The notes under the pieces: model-generated
Databases searched by the model: none
Told to the model about the DNA's origin: nothing
The model's input: only the letters and a program-made list of their open reading frames with translations
Made by a program: the position numbers and the translations under genes
Source of the DNA: Auricularia sp. M13
Lineage: Eukaryota > Basidiomycota > Agaricomycetes > Auriculariales > Auriculariaceae
Length of the DNA: 64,000 nucleotides
Assembly (NCBI GenBank): GCA_037042915.1
Contig: CM073199.1
Location: 558,001 to 622,000, forward strand
Direction: 5' to 3'
Shown: piece after piece, positions 44,917 to 56,114 of the stretch
How positions within the stretch are numbered: the stretch's first letter is position 1
Layout of the letters: each line of letters opens with the position of its first letter

Positions 44917-46542
44917 ATGTCGCTCTCCTCGCGCCGCTTGGGCAACAAGGCGTTCAAAAAATACGCCAGAGACGAATACGACGGCGACGAGCTACCACAC
45001 GAAGGCACATACGCCTGCTGGGGTCTGAGCAGATCGAATCTTGTTCTTCGCGGGTACAATGAAGACGCCAACGAGGTGCTGAGTACTGCTAACAGTAGTG
45101 GCGAGCCGCAGCTGGAGATTCCGTGGTGCGCGCTGGACAGCATCGTGAGCTCATCAGCAGCGCCATTAGAAACCGTACTGCAACTATCGTTTTAGATGTT
45201 CATCATGCACCGAGTTGAAGCAAAAATCAAGGTTCCGCGAGAGCACTGGGTAGGCAACTAGCCAGCCCGTGCATTCAAGCTCACTATTCTACGCTGCTTC
45301 ACCCTACAATTCAGTTTCTTGCGGCAGAGGGCATTGTATTTGACGAGGGGACAGTGGCCTGCAACTCTGTTGTATTCCGAAAACCAAACCCCGGTGCGTA
45401 CATCTCCCAACATATTAGCCGGCTAGTAACGTACTGAACACAACTGTGTGGCAGAGCTCATCCTGCTTCCGAAGACTGCTGTCGACGAGTACAAAGCTTT
45501 GCAGGCGCCCAGAACCCCATCATCCATCGAGTTAGCAAGAACACTTTTTGGAATTGTCGCTTCACCAGAGTCGGCAGAAGAGACGGCGTGGGCGGCGTAC
45601 GTTAAGCAGCGCCAGCGCAGCAACAAGGAGCTAGAGTTCCAGATTCCCGTCGGCACAGGTGAGGCCGACGACTATCAAGATGGGCTAGAAAGCGGGCCGG
45701 CGCTCACCTACGCCATGCTCTCACATATCCGCACATCCACGAGCGAGGTGCTCGCCTCGAACCACGACGTCGAAGACGCTGTGTACTTTGAGGCTGTGAA
45801 TTGCGTGACGCCGTGGGCCGTGGATGTCGAGGGTGACGACAACGTAAGCAGCTGTCAATTTCGGTTGCACAGACCGTTAACCTGACTGCCATTGTATATG
45901 CCTTCGTAGGTGACAGGCGCAGATGTGTGCACACGGATCCACTCTATGGTGCGCCCGGCGGCAGTGGATGTGAAGCTCTTCCATTGGCACAAGCCGCGAT
46001 ACTACTCCGTCGAATGGTCTGTGCGCGTCCTCTACCGTGTACTAGACCCCGTGCCTGAAAACGCGCCACGGACTGGCGACGACGAATTGGGATGGAAGCT
46101 GCTCCTGTCCTGCAGCCTGGAGGACACTAACACGCGCGGCGACATGCGGCGCTGGAACCCGCTCGAGGTGAAATCGTTCGGAATGCTTGGCTCAGACGTC
46201 CGCGCGTTGCAGCGCCTGCTCTTCAGCGATCCCCAATCCGCACCGGCGGACCAGCATCTCAAGGTATCGTTGGTGTCGACTATCCGGCTTTTACTCGCAA
46301 GCGTCGGTATTTTCGTCAAGATGCGCGTCGCGGACGCCGATTACGCGCCGGACCCAGAGTTCCCGGACCCTCGGGGCAACGTCGACCGCTACGCGTGGTT
46401 CGACTGCGCGCCCGAATACAGCCTGCCAGGCGCGGAATGGCTCGCAGTTAACATCCGTCGCGTGTGCACTGCGGCTATCCCTAGCGACGCGGACTTCGTA
46501 GACAAGGCTGCCGAGCCCAAGGGGGGGCCGGAAGCAAAATGA
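44917..46542 (+). CDS. unknown family, member B, truncated by a MITE (460 aa)
   Basis: Five exons with the same boundaries as member A: 44917..45144, 45196..45249, 45315..45393, 45455..45843, 45910..46542, 1383 nt. It keeps VEAKIKVPREHW, TVACN, CVTPWAVDVEGDD, RPAAVDVKLFHWHKPRYYSV, WNPLEVKSFGMLGSDVRA and IRRVCTAAIPSDADF. At AAEP the coding sequence runs into the MITE at 46,518 and ends after eight element-derived codons (KGGPEAK-stop). The original acidic tail lies stranded beyond the element at 46,936-47,022. Member A shows the empty site (GCTGCCGAGCCGAGGTAC). The shortened protein may still fold, since only the acidic tail is lost. Confidence 0.82.
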
Positions 46543-46935
46543 CGGCATGGGGTCGGTAACCTCTGCAAGCTGCAGAGGCTGAGGGTATCCATCCTATATC
46601 CGCGGATATGCTTCCGAAGACCGCGGATATACTTCCGCGTGTTCCGCTTTGGATAGATCCGATCAGTGCTGTCAGAGCGAGCAAGTGTTATTGTCAAGTT
46701 ACTGCTTGGTTGCTGCACATTTGCTGCACACAGAGAGCCTCAAAACTTCATGGAGTGTTGGATTACAGCTCTCAGTCAATATCAGCATGCAAACATGTAG
46801 TCCACTGGGTCTACAACGCACCGGACCGGCCTCCGGCTCCGCCGGAGCCTGGGGTCGGCAACCTCTGCAGCACAAGCTCGGAGGACCCATCCATAGTAAC
46901 GTGATGTACCGGATTTTGCCGGCTGCCCCCCCTTG
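46518..46935. mobile_element. CAAGGGG MITE, copy 2 (hAT-type, 418 bp), in the last exon of member B
   Basis: Ends CAAGGGGGGGCCGG and the reverse complement of CAAGGGGGGGCAGCCGG, flanked by the exact 8-bp duplication GCCGAGCC (46,510-46,517 and 46,936-46,943). Shares termini and inner blocks (GGGTCGGTAACCTCTGCAAG; ACCGGATTTTGCCGGCTG) with copy 1, but its centre differs. No coding capacity. Confidence 0.9.
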
Positions 46936-47022
46936 GCCGAGCCGCGGTATAGCGATGACGAGGACGAGGACGACGAGGATGAGGATGAGGACTGCATGGA
47001 CGACGATGACGATTACTACTGA
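46936..47022 (+). pseudogene. stranded acidic tail of member B
   Basis: From the second target duplication, the old frame continues: AEPRYSDDEDEDDEDEDED then CMDDDDDYY and a stop at 47,020-47,022. It matches the acidic tail of member A in position and composition. It can no longer be reached by translation unless the element is removed by splicing, for which no matching splice sites are evident. Confidence 0.85.
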
Positions 47023-47329
47023 TTTACCTGCAACAGGTGCAGTGGAATGGTGAACTATTACTGTGTCGGGAAAAGTGGTGCGCTCGATAGCGGCGACAGA
47101 GATACAGAATACTTATGCTTATTGAGTTAAGGAATCGTTGATAACCATCCTCGTTGAGATGAATCCGTCCTGACTGGAGGTCTTCAAAAACTCGGTGGTG
47201 AATCGTCGGGCCCAGCAGGAGTTAAATTCGAGCTGAATCAGCTTTGTCATCATATGGTGAAAGGCGCCAGCGACGAACAAACCGAGCATATAAAGTGTCT
47301 GGGATGTGCCGCCTTGGAGAACGACAATC

Positions 47330-47418
47330 ATGCGCGCCCTTCAAACTGCTTCGTATGTCTTCGGTGTCATCGGCGTCGCCACGCTGTTGCCACAGCTCTA
47401 CCGCTTCCTCGTCTTCAG
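47330..47418 (+). pseudogene. first-exon fragment of an SDR gene, with its TATA box
   Basis: ATG at 47,330, then MRALQTASYVFGVIGVATLL and LPQLYRFLVFR, ending at a GT donor. It matches residues 6-30 of the SDR at 47,674 (LQAAIYVFAVIGIATALPAL). ATATAAAG lies about 40 nt upstream. No further SDR exon follows before the intact gene, so this is a 5' remnant of a tandem copy. Confidence 0.75.
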
Positions 47419-47673
47419 GTACTTGATATGCGGTGTTCTCTTCTCTAGGAAAAAGACTGGGAAGCGGATCGATTGAATTCAGAACAGGCGACTCACATTC
47501 TGCTCATGTGTCCAGAAGAAAGTTCCATGAGCGAAGTTTCTCTCGTGCCTGTTAATAATTACAAATACTTCCGGACGGCACGATGGCGCATCAGGAAACA
47601 TTTGTCAGCAAAGCGGATATGCTTAAAGGCACCGTGCGTAACTTGCCTCTGACCGCATTCACGCCTGGAGGCC

Positions 47674-48799
47674 ATGGACCGTGACGGCACACTGCAAGCC
47701 GCCATCTACGTTTTTGCCGTCATAGGCATAGCGACAGCGCTCCCAGCACTCTATCGGCTCCTTGTCTTCATCTACGTCTATTTCCCCGGAGCGCACGACG
47801 GCGCAATTAAAAAATACATGTGGTCCGCAAAGCCATATGCTTTGGTTACGACGGCGACGGACGGCATTGGCTATGCGCTCGCCAAGGAGCTCTACGCGCG
47901 CGGATTCAACCTCATCATTCACGGCCGGAATCCGTCGAAACTGGCTGCGGTGCGCGAGGAGATTCTGCAGAGCGCGGGCAGTCGCAATGATGATCGCGAT
48001 GTGCGCGTGTGGTGCGAGGATGCGGGGAAGCGCCACTGGGATCCGAAGGCGCTCCTGGCGCTCACGGACGGTCTCGACGTGAGCGTCGTTGCGCTGATCA
48101 ACGGCGGCTCAGAACTCAAAACATATCCGTGCGTCTCAGTCACAGCAATTAACGATCGCCTTTCAGGACTTACTTACTTCACGGGCAGTCTTGACGCGCA
48201 AACGGACGACGAAGTACACCACGTCTTCTCGCTCAACCTCTACTTCTCGATTTTCGTCATTCGCACGCTGATGCCGTCCCTACGGGCCACCGCACAGCGC
48301 GGGCCGGTCAGCCTGTTCGGCCTCGGCTCGCTCGCCGCGCTCTCTCCGCCGCCGTACCTTTTGGTATACGCCGCTACGAAGAGCGCACTGGAAACTATCC
48401 TGCGCGGCGTTGCGAGCGACGAACGGTTTGAGGGACGCGGGAGGAACCTCGACATCAAGTACATTCAAGTGCGTACCCGGTACCGTACTGCCTCTGTGTC
48501 AGAGGACATCAAGGCTGATGATAATCCCCCGCTCATACTTCAAGGTCGGAAACGTCAACTCCGCGGGAAACAAAACGAAGCCCGGTCTCACGACGCCCAC
48601 AAGCGCACAGTTCGCAAAAGATCTTGTGCACCGCCTCGACGCGCCGTGGAGATGGGCTGCGGCGAACGCTGTGCATGCGATGATTATCTGGGTGGTTGGG
48701 CTCTTGAGCGAGAGGGTCGTGGAGGAGTCCGCAGCGGAGATGATGAAGAAACAGTGGCCGGAGATTCAGTTTGGGGGAAAGAAGAGTAAGACCGACTAG
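47674..48799 (+). CDS. short-chain dehydrogenase/reductase, 3-ketoacyl reductase-like (329 aa)
   Basis: Three exons: 47674..48128, 48189..48468, 48545..48799, 990 nt. An N-terminal membrane segment (IYVFAVIGIATALPALY) is followed by a Rossmann fold with TTATDGIGYALAKEL in place of TGASxGIG, and ALINGG in place of NNAG. The catalytic pattern is kept: SLFGLGS then VYAATKSAL (YxxxK). The C-terminus has WVVGLLSERVVEE. The layout resembles membrane-bound 17-beta-HSD12 / very-long-chain 3-ketoacyl-CoA reductases, but the changed cofactor motifs make substrate and even activity unsure. Intron 1 must end at CACGGGCAG; the acceptor used by the pseudogene copy at 50.7 kb (GACGCGCAG) is GACGCGCAA here. 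Confidence 0.82.
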
Positions 48800-49306
48800 G
48801 CGCGTACTTAGTTGACGACGCAAATATCCCTTTATTATCCAGGTATTCTCAGCTCGCGCTGTACGTCTTTGGGATTCAATATCGCTCGTCGCGCGCAGAC
48901 GTCTTTCGTCCCACTCTGTACGTCTGCGGCTGGCTCTGACTCAGCTTCCTTTCACCCACAGCGGGTATTGGATCAAACGCGAGGTTTTCTCTCCAATGCG
49001 AGGTCGTGGGAATCTGCCACCGGTGGACGTGATCGCGCATTGCCAGTTGCTCTCACTCCTTGTCCTTCCACCATTGTACCCCTCCCCATGTACTCTAGGC
49101 ACAGGTGCTACATGCGAAATATAACTAGTTATCATGTATTACAACCTATTACATTACTCATTCCCATCAAATTGTCTTTGGGTGTAATGGTAATGTAATG
49201 GATTCGAGCTTTAGCGTCGTCGAGCTGGAGTTATCGCAGTAGCACATATTCAAAAATCCGTGTTCAAGACAGCAGTTTGATTCAGGAACAAGGTCGCGCG
49301 CAATCC
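48800..49306. other. intergenic; short TAATG-rich stretch
   Basis: No gene. Around 49,135-49,200 the sequence is built from ATTACA/TGTAAT words and can fold on itself. Confidence 0.4.
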
Positions 49307-50052
49307 TCAGCCACTCTTCGGCGAGGTCTCTGACTTCCCCAGCAATTTCTGCACGTCGGCGTCGTATGCCGCCAGTCGCCTAAAATGTATGTAAGATTTG
49401 GAGCAAATGCCAACAGAAATGAATCCTCGTACCCCAAGTAATTCCGTACAGCATCGTGATTGGTGACAAAGACAAACTCAACCTGCTTCGGCACTATGCC
49501 TTTTGCCTGTGCTACGGCTTGAATGAGACCGGCGATGGTTTCGTCAGTTGCTGTCCTTGAGAAGTAGTTGATCCGTTTTGCGAACTCCGAGACATCGAAA
49601 TCGTCGCGCTCCACTTTCAGCCATTGCTTGACCCGTTGGATGTCCGCATTCGGTACGTCGGGCATCGCAGCTAGCGGGATGACACCGTTTCCCGTGAAAG
49701 ACAGGTCCTTCAGTTCCATCTCGCCTCGGGTGATGGCAATCATGGTCTATTTTGTTTGGGGGTTTCAACAGCTCCCCATGGATCAGCACAATCCACGCAC
49801 CTTCAAGGGATTCAGCCCCTCATCGGTTTCGTCGTCACGTTTGAGATAACATATCTCAAGAGTGATACCACGCAGGCGCGCTTTGTCATACCAGCGCCCG
49901 AGGTAAGTGAATGGGTCGTCGTGATGCTTGGTGGTCGGATTGATCGCGTGGACAAATTTTCCAATCTCCTCATCGCCGAGGACAAAGCCGCCACGGACGT
50001 GAACTTTAAAGTCGGGAATGCGGAAAAAATCTGGGTTGTCGACCTTGGGCAT
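49307..50052 (-). CDS. uncharacterised protein (212 aa)
   Basis: Three exons: complement(join(49307..49379,49433..49746,49801..50052)), 639 nt. Start MPKVDNPDFFRIPDF. The protein looks globular: FVLGDEEIGKFVHAINP, YLGRWYDKARLRGITLEICY, KDLSFTGNGVIPL, VKQWLKVERDDFDVSEFAKR, INYFSRTATDETIAGLIQAV, VEFVFVTNHDAVRNYLG. No domain is recognised. All three exons have proper GT-AG borders and uniform protein character. Lies between the intact SDR and the SDR pseudogene, reading away from the latter's 3' end. Confidence 0.72.
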
Positions 50053-50163
50053 ATTGGAGAAGCTTCGCGAGTTCCTTTGGGCTGGGAGGCGTAGCTATCC
50101 TGTGTCCACTGTCCGCCCGGCAGTCCCATATTTAAGCTACCATCGGCATTTTCCGAACCGCAC

Positions 50164-51108
50164 TCAATCCATCTTCTCCCCGACCTCGCGCAGCTTCGCC
50201 CACTGCTTCTTCGCCATCTCCGCCGCCATCCTCTCCACGACCCGCTCGCTCGCGAAGTCCAGCGGCCACGCCATGACGGCATGCACGACCCAGCGCCACG
50301 GCGGCGCAGCACGTCCTTGGCGAACTGCGCGCTCGTGGGCTGAGGTCCGGCGCCTTGGGGTTCGCGCCGGAGTTGACGTTTCCCACCTTAACGATTTCAA
50401 ACGTCAAGGGGGACTGAAGAGTGCTGACTGACCTGGATGTACTTGACGTCGAGATTCCCTCTCCGTCCGCGCCCCTCGAACCGCTCGTCGCTCGTCACTC
50501 GCAAGATCGTCTCGAGCGCATTCTTCGCGGCGCTGTAGACCAAGAGATACGGCGGCGACGCGACGCGGGAGCCGAAGCCCAAGAGCGAGACGCGGAGCGA
50601 CGGCATGAGCGTGCGGATGATGAAGATCGAGAAGTAGAGGTTGAGCGAGAGCACGGCGTGCACTTCGTCGTCCGTCTGCGCGTCCGATGCATGACTTAGC
50701 TTTTGCGAAAACCTTAGAGGACGGACGCACGGATAGCTCTTACAGTAATCTCCGTCCCGCCATTCATCAGCGCGACAAGCGTCACATCCAAGACCTCCAC
50801 AATCTCCAGCAGGCAGCAGCCCAATGTCTTCTCTCGGCATCCGCGCACCTCACCCTCACCACCGCACTGTGCAGATTCAGAATCTCCTCGCGGACAGCCA
50901 GCTTCGCCGTGGATGACGACGTTGAATCCGCGCGCATACAACTCGCGAGCGCCTTCCGCGGCGGGCCAGAGGTATTTGCGGACTGCGCCGTCGTGCAAGC
51001 CCGGCCGGGGAAGTAGACGTAGATGAACACGAGGAGGCGGTAGAGTGTTGCGGCGCCGAGTGTGGCGAGGATGTATACGTGGGTCGTGAGCTGGAATGTG
51101 CTGCTCAT
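50164..51108 (-). pseudogene. SDR pseudogene, inverted relative of the gene at 47,674
   Basis: From ATG at 51,108 (MSSTFQLTTHVYILATLGAA, LYRLLVFIYVYFPG) through LYARGFNVVIHG, VTLVALMNGGTE, AQTDDEVHAVLSLNLYFSIF, YLLVYSAAKNALETILR and VKYIQ to SERVVERMAAEMAKKQW at 50,164. Homology covers the whole gene, but the frame changes several times and the cofactor-binding region (TTATDGIG in the intact gene) is deleted. Exon borders near 50,690-50,745 and 50,390-50,440 match the intact gene. Confidence 0.85.
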
Positions 51109-51428
51109 GACCTGGTGGAAGGGGGCAAGTTCAGTCGGCGACGCGTCATCAGCGATTCCCACGACCCCGCATTGAAAGAATAACGTTGCGTTTGATCACA
51201 TGCAAGTCTTTGTCAAGTCTGCATATGCATTCGAATCAGAAGAACTGGTTCTGGGTGAGAATGACGCTGAATCAAGCGCTAGAGACAGCCGCTGAGGAAA
51301 TCCCTGTACTCATCATTCACATAGCAGGGCCGTAACAAAGACCTTACCTGATGCGTATGCCATCGAGCCACACACAAGTAGTGTGCGATCCCAATGTCAA
51401 ACAGCTGGGAGATACCTGCGTCCGCTAC

Positions 51429-51625
51429 TCAGTCAGTGACTGTCAGTCTTCTTTCCCCCAAACTAAATCTGAATTTGGCTGGCCACTGTTTCTTCATCAT
51501 CTCCTCCACAACCCTCTCGCTCATGTGCCCAACCGCCCACACAATCCCAGCGTGCAGTGTTAGCCGCCGCCCATCTCCGGCGCACGAGATCTTTTGCGAA
51601 CTGCGCGCTCGGATACTCAGCACAG
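51429..51625 (-). pseudogene. SDR 3'-end fragment
   Basis: YPSAQFAKDLVRRRWAAAN in one frame, then HAGIVWAVGHMSERVVEEMM and KKQWPAKFRFSLGE in another. Matches the last exon of the SDR at 48,545-48,799. Nothing of the upstream exons was found. Confidence 0.75.
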
Positions 51626-51876
51626 AACCTCGCAAATCTGGCAAGCAAGGTGCGAGCACAAGGACTTTCAGAACAGGCCAGGGCAGCGCACCAATCCGAC
51701 GTCCTGAATTTGACGCGAGGACCGTCCAAGTGTGCGTCGGGAGGTGTAACTGTAAGCGATCGACAAGAATAGACCGTCCGGGTGAAGCGGTGCAGGTGGT
51801 CATTACTGTAGCGGTTCATAGCAGCAGGAATACAACAGACAGACAGGCAGACAGAGACAAGCCAGAAACAGAGCGA

Positions 51877-52041
51877 CTACGGCTTCGGAGACGGCGGGGG
51901 CGCAGACCAGACGACGTCGGAGGTGCCGAACAGCACCTCGGGCAGCTCGCCGTCGCGGCTGTGTTGTGTGCTGGGCATGGCGACGAGGACGGCGACGCGG
52001 ACGCCGCGCTGCGCCTCGAGGTCTATCCGGGGCTCCTCGGC

Positions 52042-52073
<32 letters not shown>

Positions 52074-52754
52074 CGGCGGCGGACGGGATGCGCGGGAGCG
52101 GCGGCAGCTGGAATATGCGCTCGAACAGCGTGCGCCGGATGGGCGGCGGCGGTGGAGGCGGCGGCGCGGGCGGTGCGGTGGGCGAGGGCAGGGCGGCGAC
52201 GGACACCGGCTGCAAATGGGTATGGGTAGCGGTAAGTAGAGTGAGTGAGACACCACCGCGGGGCGGGAGGGGCGGGAAACGCACGACAAAGTCCGGCCAC
52301 TGCACGGCACGGCCCGCGGGCTTCTCCGGCATCCAGGCGTCCCAGCGCACGGGGCGCTCGCCGACGGGGCGGGCGGCGCCGGCGCGCAGGCCGATGCCGT
52401 GGCGGACGGCGAGGTCGGGCTCGAGGACGAGGCCGGCGGCGACTGCGGCCCTCAGGCGGCGCTCGCGGGCGCGCAGGACGACGTTGCGGGCGAGGATGGC
52501 GCAGGAGACGGAGAGCAGCAGCGAGAGCGTGACGGCGAACGTGATGAGCTGCCACGAGAGCGCGATGGACACGGTCGAGGAGGCCATGGTAAGCACGCAG
52601 AAACAGCGGCCAAGACCGCACGCACATATAGCGAGCTCGGCGCCGAGATCGACGGCGCGCCCGGCGCTCCAGCCCCGTTGTCGCCGCCGCCGCCGTTGCC
52701 AGTGGGCCGCGGCAGCCCCGTGAACGTCGACGCTGTCCCAGACACGGTCGACAT
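51877..52754 (-). CDS. single-pass membrane protein, paralogue 2 (241 aa)
   Basis: Three exons: complement(join(51877..52209,52285..52548,52626..52754)), 726 nt, start MSTVSGTASTFTGL. Structure as in the gene at 39,055: low-complexity N-terminus (Gly/Ala-rich), SAPSSLY at the first splice site, transmembrane segment LITFAVTLSLLLSVSCAIL, RARERRLRAAVAAG, then a long proline-rich stretch, RTLFERIFQLPPLPRIP, nine glutamines, and VRVAVLVAMPSTQHS. Intron 2 is open in frame and was recognised by comparison. Very GC-rich; frames on the opposite strand are shadows. Confidence 0.8.
52045..52071 (+). repeat. (CTG)9 microsatellite, encodes polyglutamine on the minus strand
   Basis: Nine CTG units; on the coding strand nine CAG codons in the membrane-protein gene. 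The paralogue at 39 kb has no glutamine run here, so the repeat is new to this copy and likely variable between strains. Confidence 0.9.
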
Positions 52755-54285
52755 GGCAAGAGCGAAGAGGAGAGGAGAGCGCTGCCTAATCCCTGCACGG
52801 CCCCAGAGCCGGCCCTGTGCGCTGCTGTGCTCCACCTACCTACCTACCGGAGACTGAGGCAATCGGATTTCAACCTCCGACAACCCGCCTTCTTCTCCCG
52901 CTGCCTGCCTTGCCAACGCCTGGACGCCCTCGGACTTGACTGGAAGACTCATTGGCATTCATTGCAATCTCCCAGTCTTGAACAAATCTTTCTCTCTTTG
53001 CTTGTGGACTGCCCAGGCCTCGCTTTGGACTACCCCTCAACAGGGAGCAATGCTCGGATGCCCTAGTCCCACAAACTAGCCAATGTCAGCATGTTTGAAC
53101 GACTGCGCAGCAAAGCGGATGCTCTAATTGGATGAAACTCGTCCGACGGTACTCTGGGAATGCACTTCGTACGCCGGATGGGTGCGCTTCCTGACTCTGG
53201 CATCCTGCGCTCTTGTGACCGTGAAAAATCTTTCGCCTTGGGTTTTGCATTTTCGTCTTACAGTAGATGCACTTCCGAATCGCCGAACGATCGCCCGATG
53301 TCCCATTCTGAATGCACATTCTCGTGCTCCGCATCCACCCCAGTGCGCCAGCTCTCCATACGCCATACATCGGTCTGTATAGTATCTCCCTCGTGACTTC
53401 CACCATAACTTGACACTCGGAAGGACCGGCGGGCCGCTGCCAGTGACTCTGAAGAACTGGAACTTCTGACGTCCATAGCAGTCGGCATCCTGTCCGCGGG
53501 TTGTCACGGTCGTTTTCCGCGCCAAGCTCCTGTCTCAGGCTTGACATAACCGTATTGCGGACGCGAAAGACTCCCCAGGCCGCTCGAGTCAGTTGGGGAT
53601 GGATCATCGACACTGCACCTATCATACTGCCCGCACGTCAATCCGGAATTTGCCTGGCTAGCATTTTGGACAGGTTTGTCCGAGTCGCTGTCCAGCTTAC
53701 AGTCGTGGCTGGAATGCGGGCGGGCGTGCAGGACTGGCAGATGTTATGTATGAATTGTGAACGTCCGAACCGCGCGCGTGATCTCGACCCCGAAAGCGTG
53801 CTACTGTAAGTGGGCCTCAATCTTAAGGTTGCCTCCTCCCGAAGTGCAGCCGACCGTTCCACGGGCACGTACGTATTTGGGACATGTTTTCCAATGCGCC
53901 GCAGCCTTGCCCGGGATTCTTCGTGCGGGAGAGCGTGCATTGACTGGACTGGACTGGTGATTGTGCAAGTCGTTGCGCTCAGTCGCACAAATTGACCGTA
54001 ACTCGGACGACTCGGATGCAGTACCGTGTGGGCCTCCGAGTCGAGCTCGCGTCCTCCCAGTGAAGGAGGAAGCTGGCACGATGGCCGGCGGCATTGAGAC
54101 TTGATCACTGGCAGGCATCCGAAAGCGATGGCATGCAAGAGATGTATTCGTGTGGGAGAGAGTAGAATTGAAAGTGTCAGGGGCGTATCAATCAGAGGTA
54201 AAGATTCATGTTCAAGTTCAAGTTCAAGAAAGAACTTTAGTCCAAGCACTACAGTAGAGAACAGCCAGCCTGAGCCTGCCAAACG
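52755..54285. other. intergenic, no gene supported
   Basis: Open frames at 53,124-53,525 and 53,638-54,282 on the minus strand have no domain, weak protein character and no splice context. Probably the upstream region of the membrane-protein gene and the 3' region of ZF2. Confidence 0.4.
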
Positions 54286-56114
54286 TCAGGCTTCTGCCCC
54301 TTGCTTCGCAAGTTCGCATTTCGCGACGTGCGCGTTAAGCATATCGACCCGCTCGCACATCACGCCGCACCAGTCGCAACGGAAGCCCGGCACCGCATGG
54401 GTCATCAAGTGCTGAAAGGAGGCCGTCGGGTCTGAACTCTCGTAGCGACAGTTTGGGAAGCTGCAGACTGAGACTGTGTTCGTGGGGGCGTTGCCGTGAG
54501 CGCGATCAGAGCGTGACGAGACGAGCGCCTGGTTCTTCCTGGAGACACGACTCGGATGAGCGGACGGGCGGGCGATGCGGGCCTTTTTCGAGCTTCCAGC
54601 GACGGTGAGAGACTTCTTCAAGGGCCCTGGGGCCGGGACAACTGCCTGAGGCTGCGGTGCCGGCGGAACGTAGAAAGTCAGGGGCCGCGCCATATGACTC
54701 TGCGATGGTGGGACTACCAAATAGAATAGCGGTGCTGAGTTGGCAAGTGCGGCAGGCAGTGGGATGGGGGGCACGAGCAGAGGCTGCGGCGCGAGAACCG
54801 GGACCCCCGTCGACGCTGATTGAGCTGCAGCGGGTTTGGGGAGCTGTGCAATGTCGGGCTCGGCGTGGGCAGGTATATTGACCTCCTTCAGAGGCCTCGA
54901 CTCGAAGGGAGAGATATCGGCCTGAGGGTGCCGCGCAGGCTCCTCTTGCGCGCGGCCGTCCTTGATAGTTGACGCCGGCGGTTCAGCGCGCTGCCTATTA
55001 GAAGACTCAGTCGCAGCATCTTGCAAATTCGATGCCGGCGTAGAGACTTGGTCGACGTCGCGTACACTCGTCCAGTCGTCGTCGGTCGTCCGTCGCAGTG
55101 ATTGCAGCGCTGGAAGATCCGAGAGCTCTGATGCAAAACGACCCGGTTTCAGCAGTAAGCCAGGCGCGCGGAAGACGCAACCGGAGCTGAAATTTGTCTG
55201 TCAGACGTGTAGTAGTGATCAGCGCTTGTGGCGCACCTTTGGTCTTGCGTCGCAACCGAAGGCCGTTGCGTCGTAAACGAAGGTGTGTCCACTAACTGCG
55301 AGTCTATCTGAGGGGCTGGGGGCACGACGCTTTCCGAAGCGGCTCCAACAGTGAGCTGGCGATCACTGCTATCTGCGAGAGCAGAATTACCAGATTTAGT
55401 GCGCTGCGACCGGTGCTGTGTTTTCATATGACGACGCAATGCGTCCTTGCGGCTGACCACGATATTGCAGACCGAGCATATAGGTCCCCGTTTTTCACTC
55501 GGATGAATGTGCGTCACCAAGTGCCGCCTCAGACATGCCATCGTGGTAGGACGCGCCCCACAGCCCCGGAGTGGGCATGGTCGCCGACCCTGCACGCACC
55601 GTTGACGCTGGTCACTCAAGCGTTCAAATTCGTCCCAGGTGATGGTGAGTTTCCCTTCGTGCAAAGACTGCGGCGCCGCTGCTTCCTGCAGGGAAGCTCT
55701 CCGGGAGGCTCGAAGCTGACGCGGCGTCAAAGTTGGCATGTTCGGGCCCGACGCCTCTTCAGAAGAAATCGATAATGACGGGTTTCCGGGCGTAACAGGA
55801 ACTTCGTCAACGTGTGCACCATCTTCGGAGATCGAGGCGCTCCGGAAGTCCGAGTGCGCGGCGCTATCCGCAAGTTGAATGGAACCCTCCAGCCCGCGAT
55901 AGTGGGAAGAATACACGTCGCAGAGCTCGGAAAGAGAGTCGGAATCGAGCGCAGAATGAACGTCAGAGTCGGATTCAATGAGGAGATCGTCGACGGGCGC
56001 GGCAGACAATTCTGCAGAAACAGATCCGCAGGAGGGGGACCAAGGAGCACCATTTTGCGTACATGTCAATAAGTCATCGCCGCTGGGCGCCCGATTCCGG
56101 TCCTCGTCGGTCAT
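54286..56114 (-). CDS. C2H2 zinc-finger protein ZF2 (592 aa)
   Basis: Two coding exons: complement(join(54286..55186,55237..56114)), 1779 nt. The acceptor AAATTTCAG joins the two frames. The first 320 residues parallel ZF1: MTDEDRNRAPSGDD, acidic region, MPTLTPRQLRASRRASLQE, fingers CPLRGCGARPTTMACLRRHL and CSVCNIVVSRKDALRRHMKT. Unlike ZF1 it then has about 250 residues of Pro/Ala-rich sequence and a last finger pair-like region (CSFPNCRYESSDPTASFQHL; CDWCGVMCERVDMLNAHVAK plus C). In ZF1 translation starts in a 14-nt exon (ATGCAAAACGAAAG); the matching ZF2 sequence at 56,252-56,265 is ATTCAGAGCCAAAG, so the old start is gone. The next ATG, first codon of the following exon, is used here. Confidence 0.78.

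Noticed and set aside
51803-52798. 331-codon frame rich in Arg and Ala on the minus strand, plus long + strand frames here
   Set aside because: Out-of-frame reading of the GC-rich membrane-protein gene; composition is typical of shadows.
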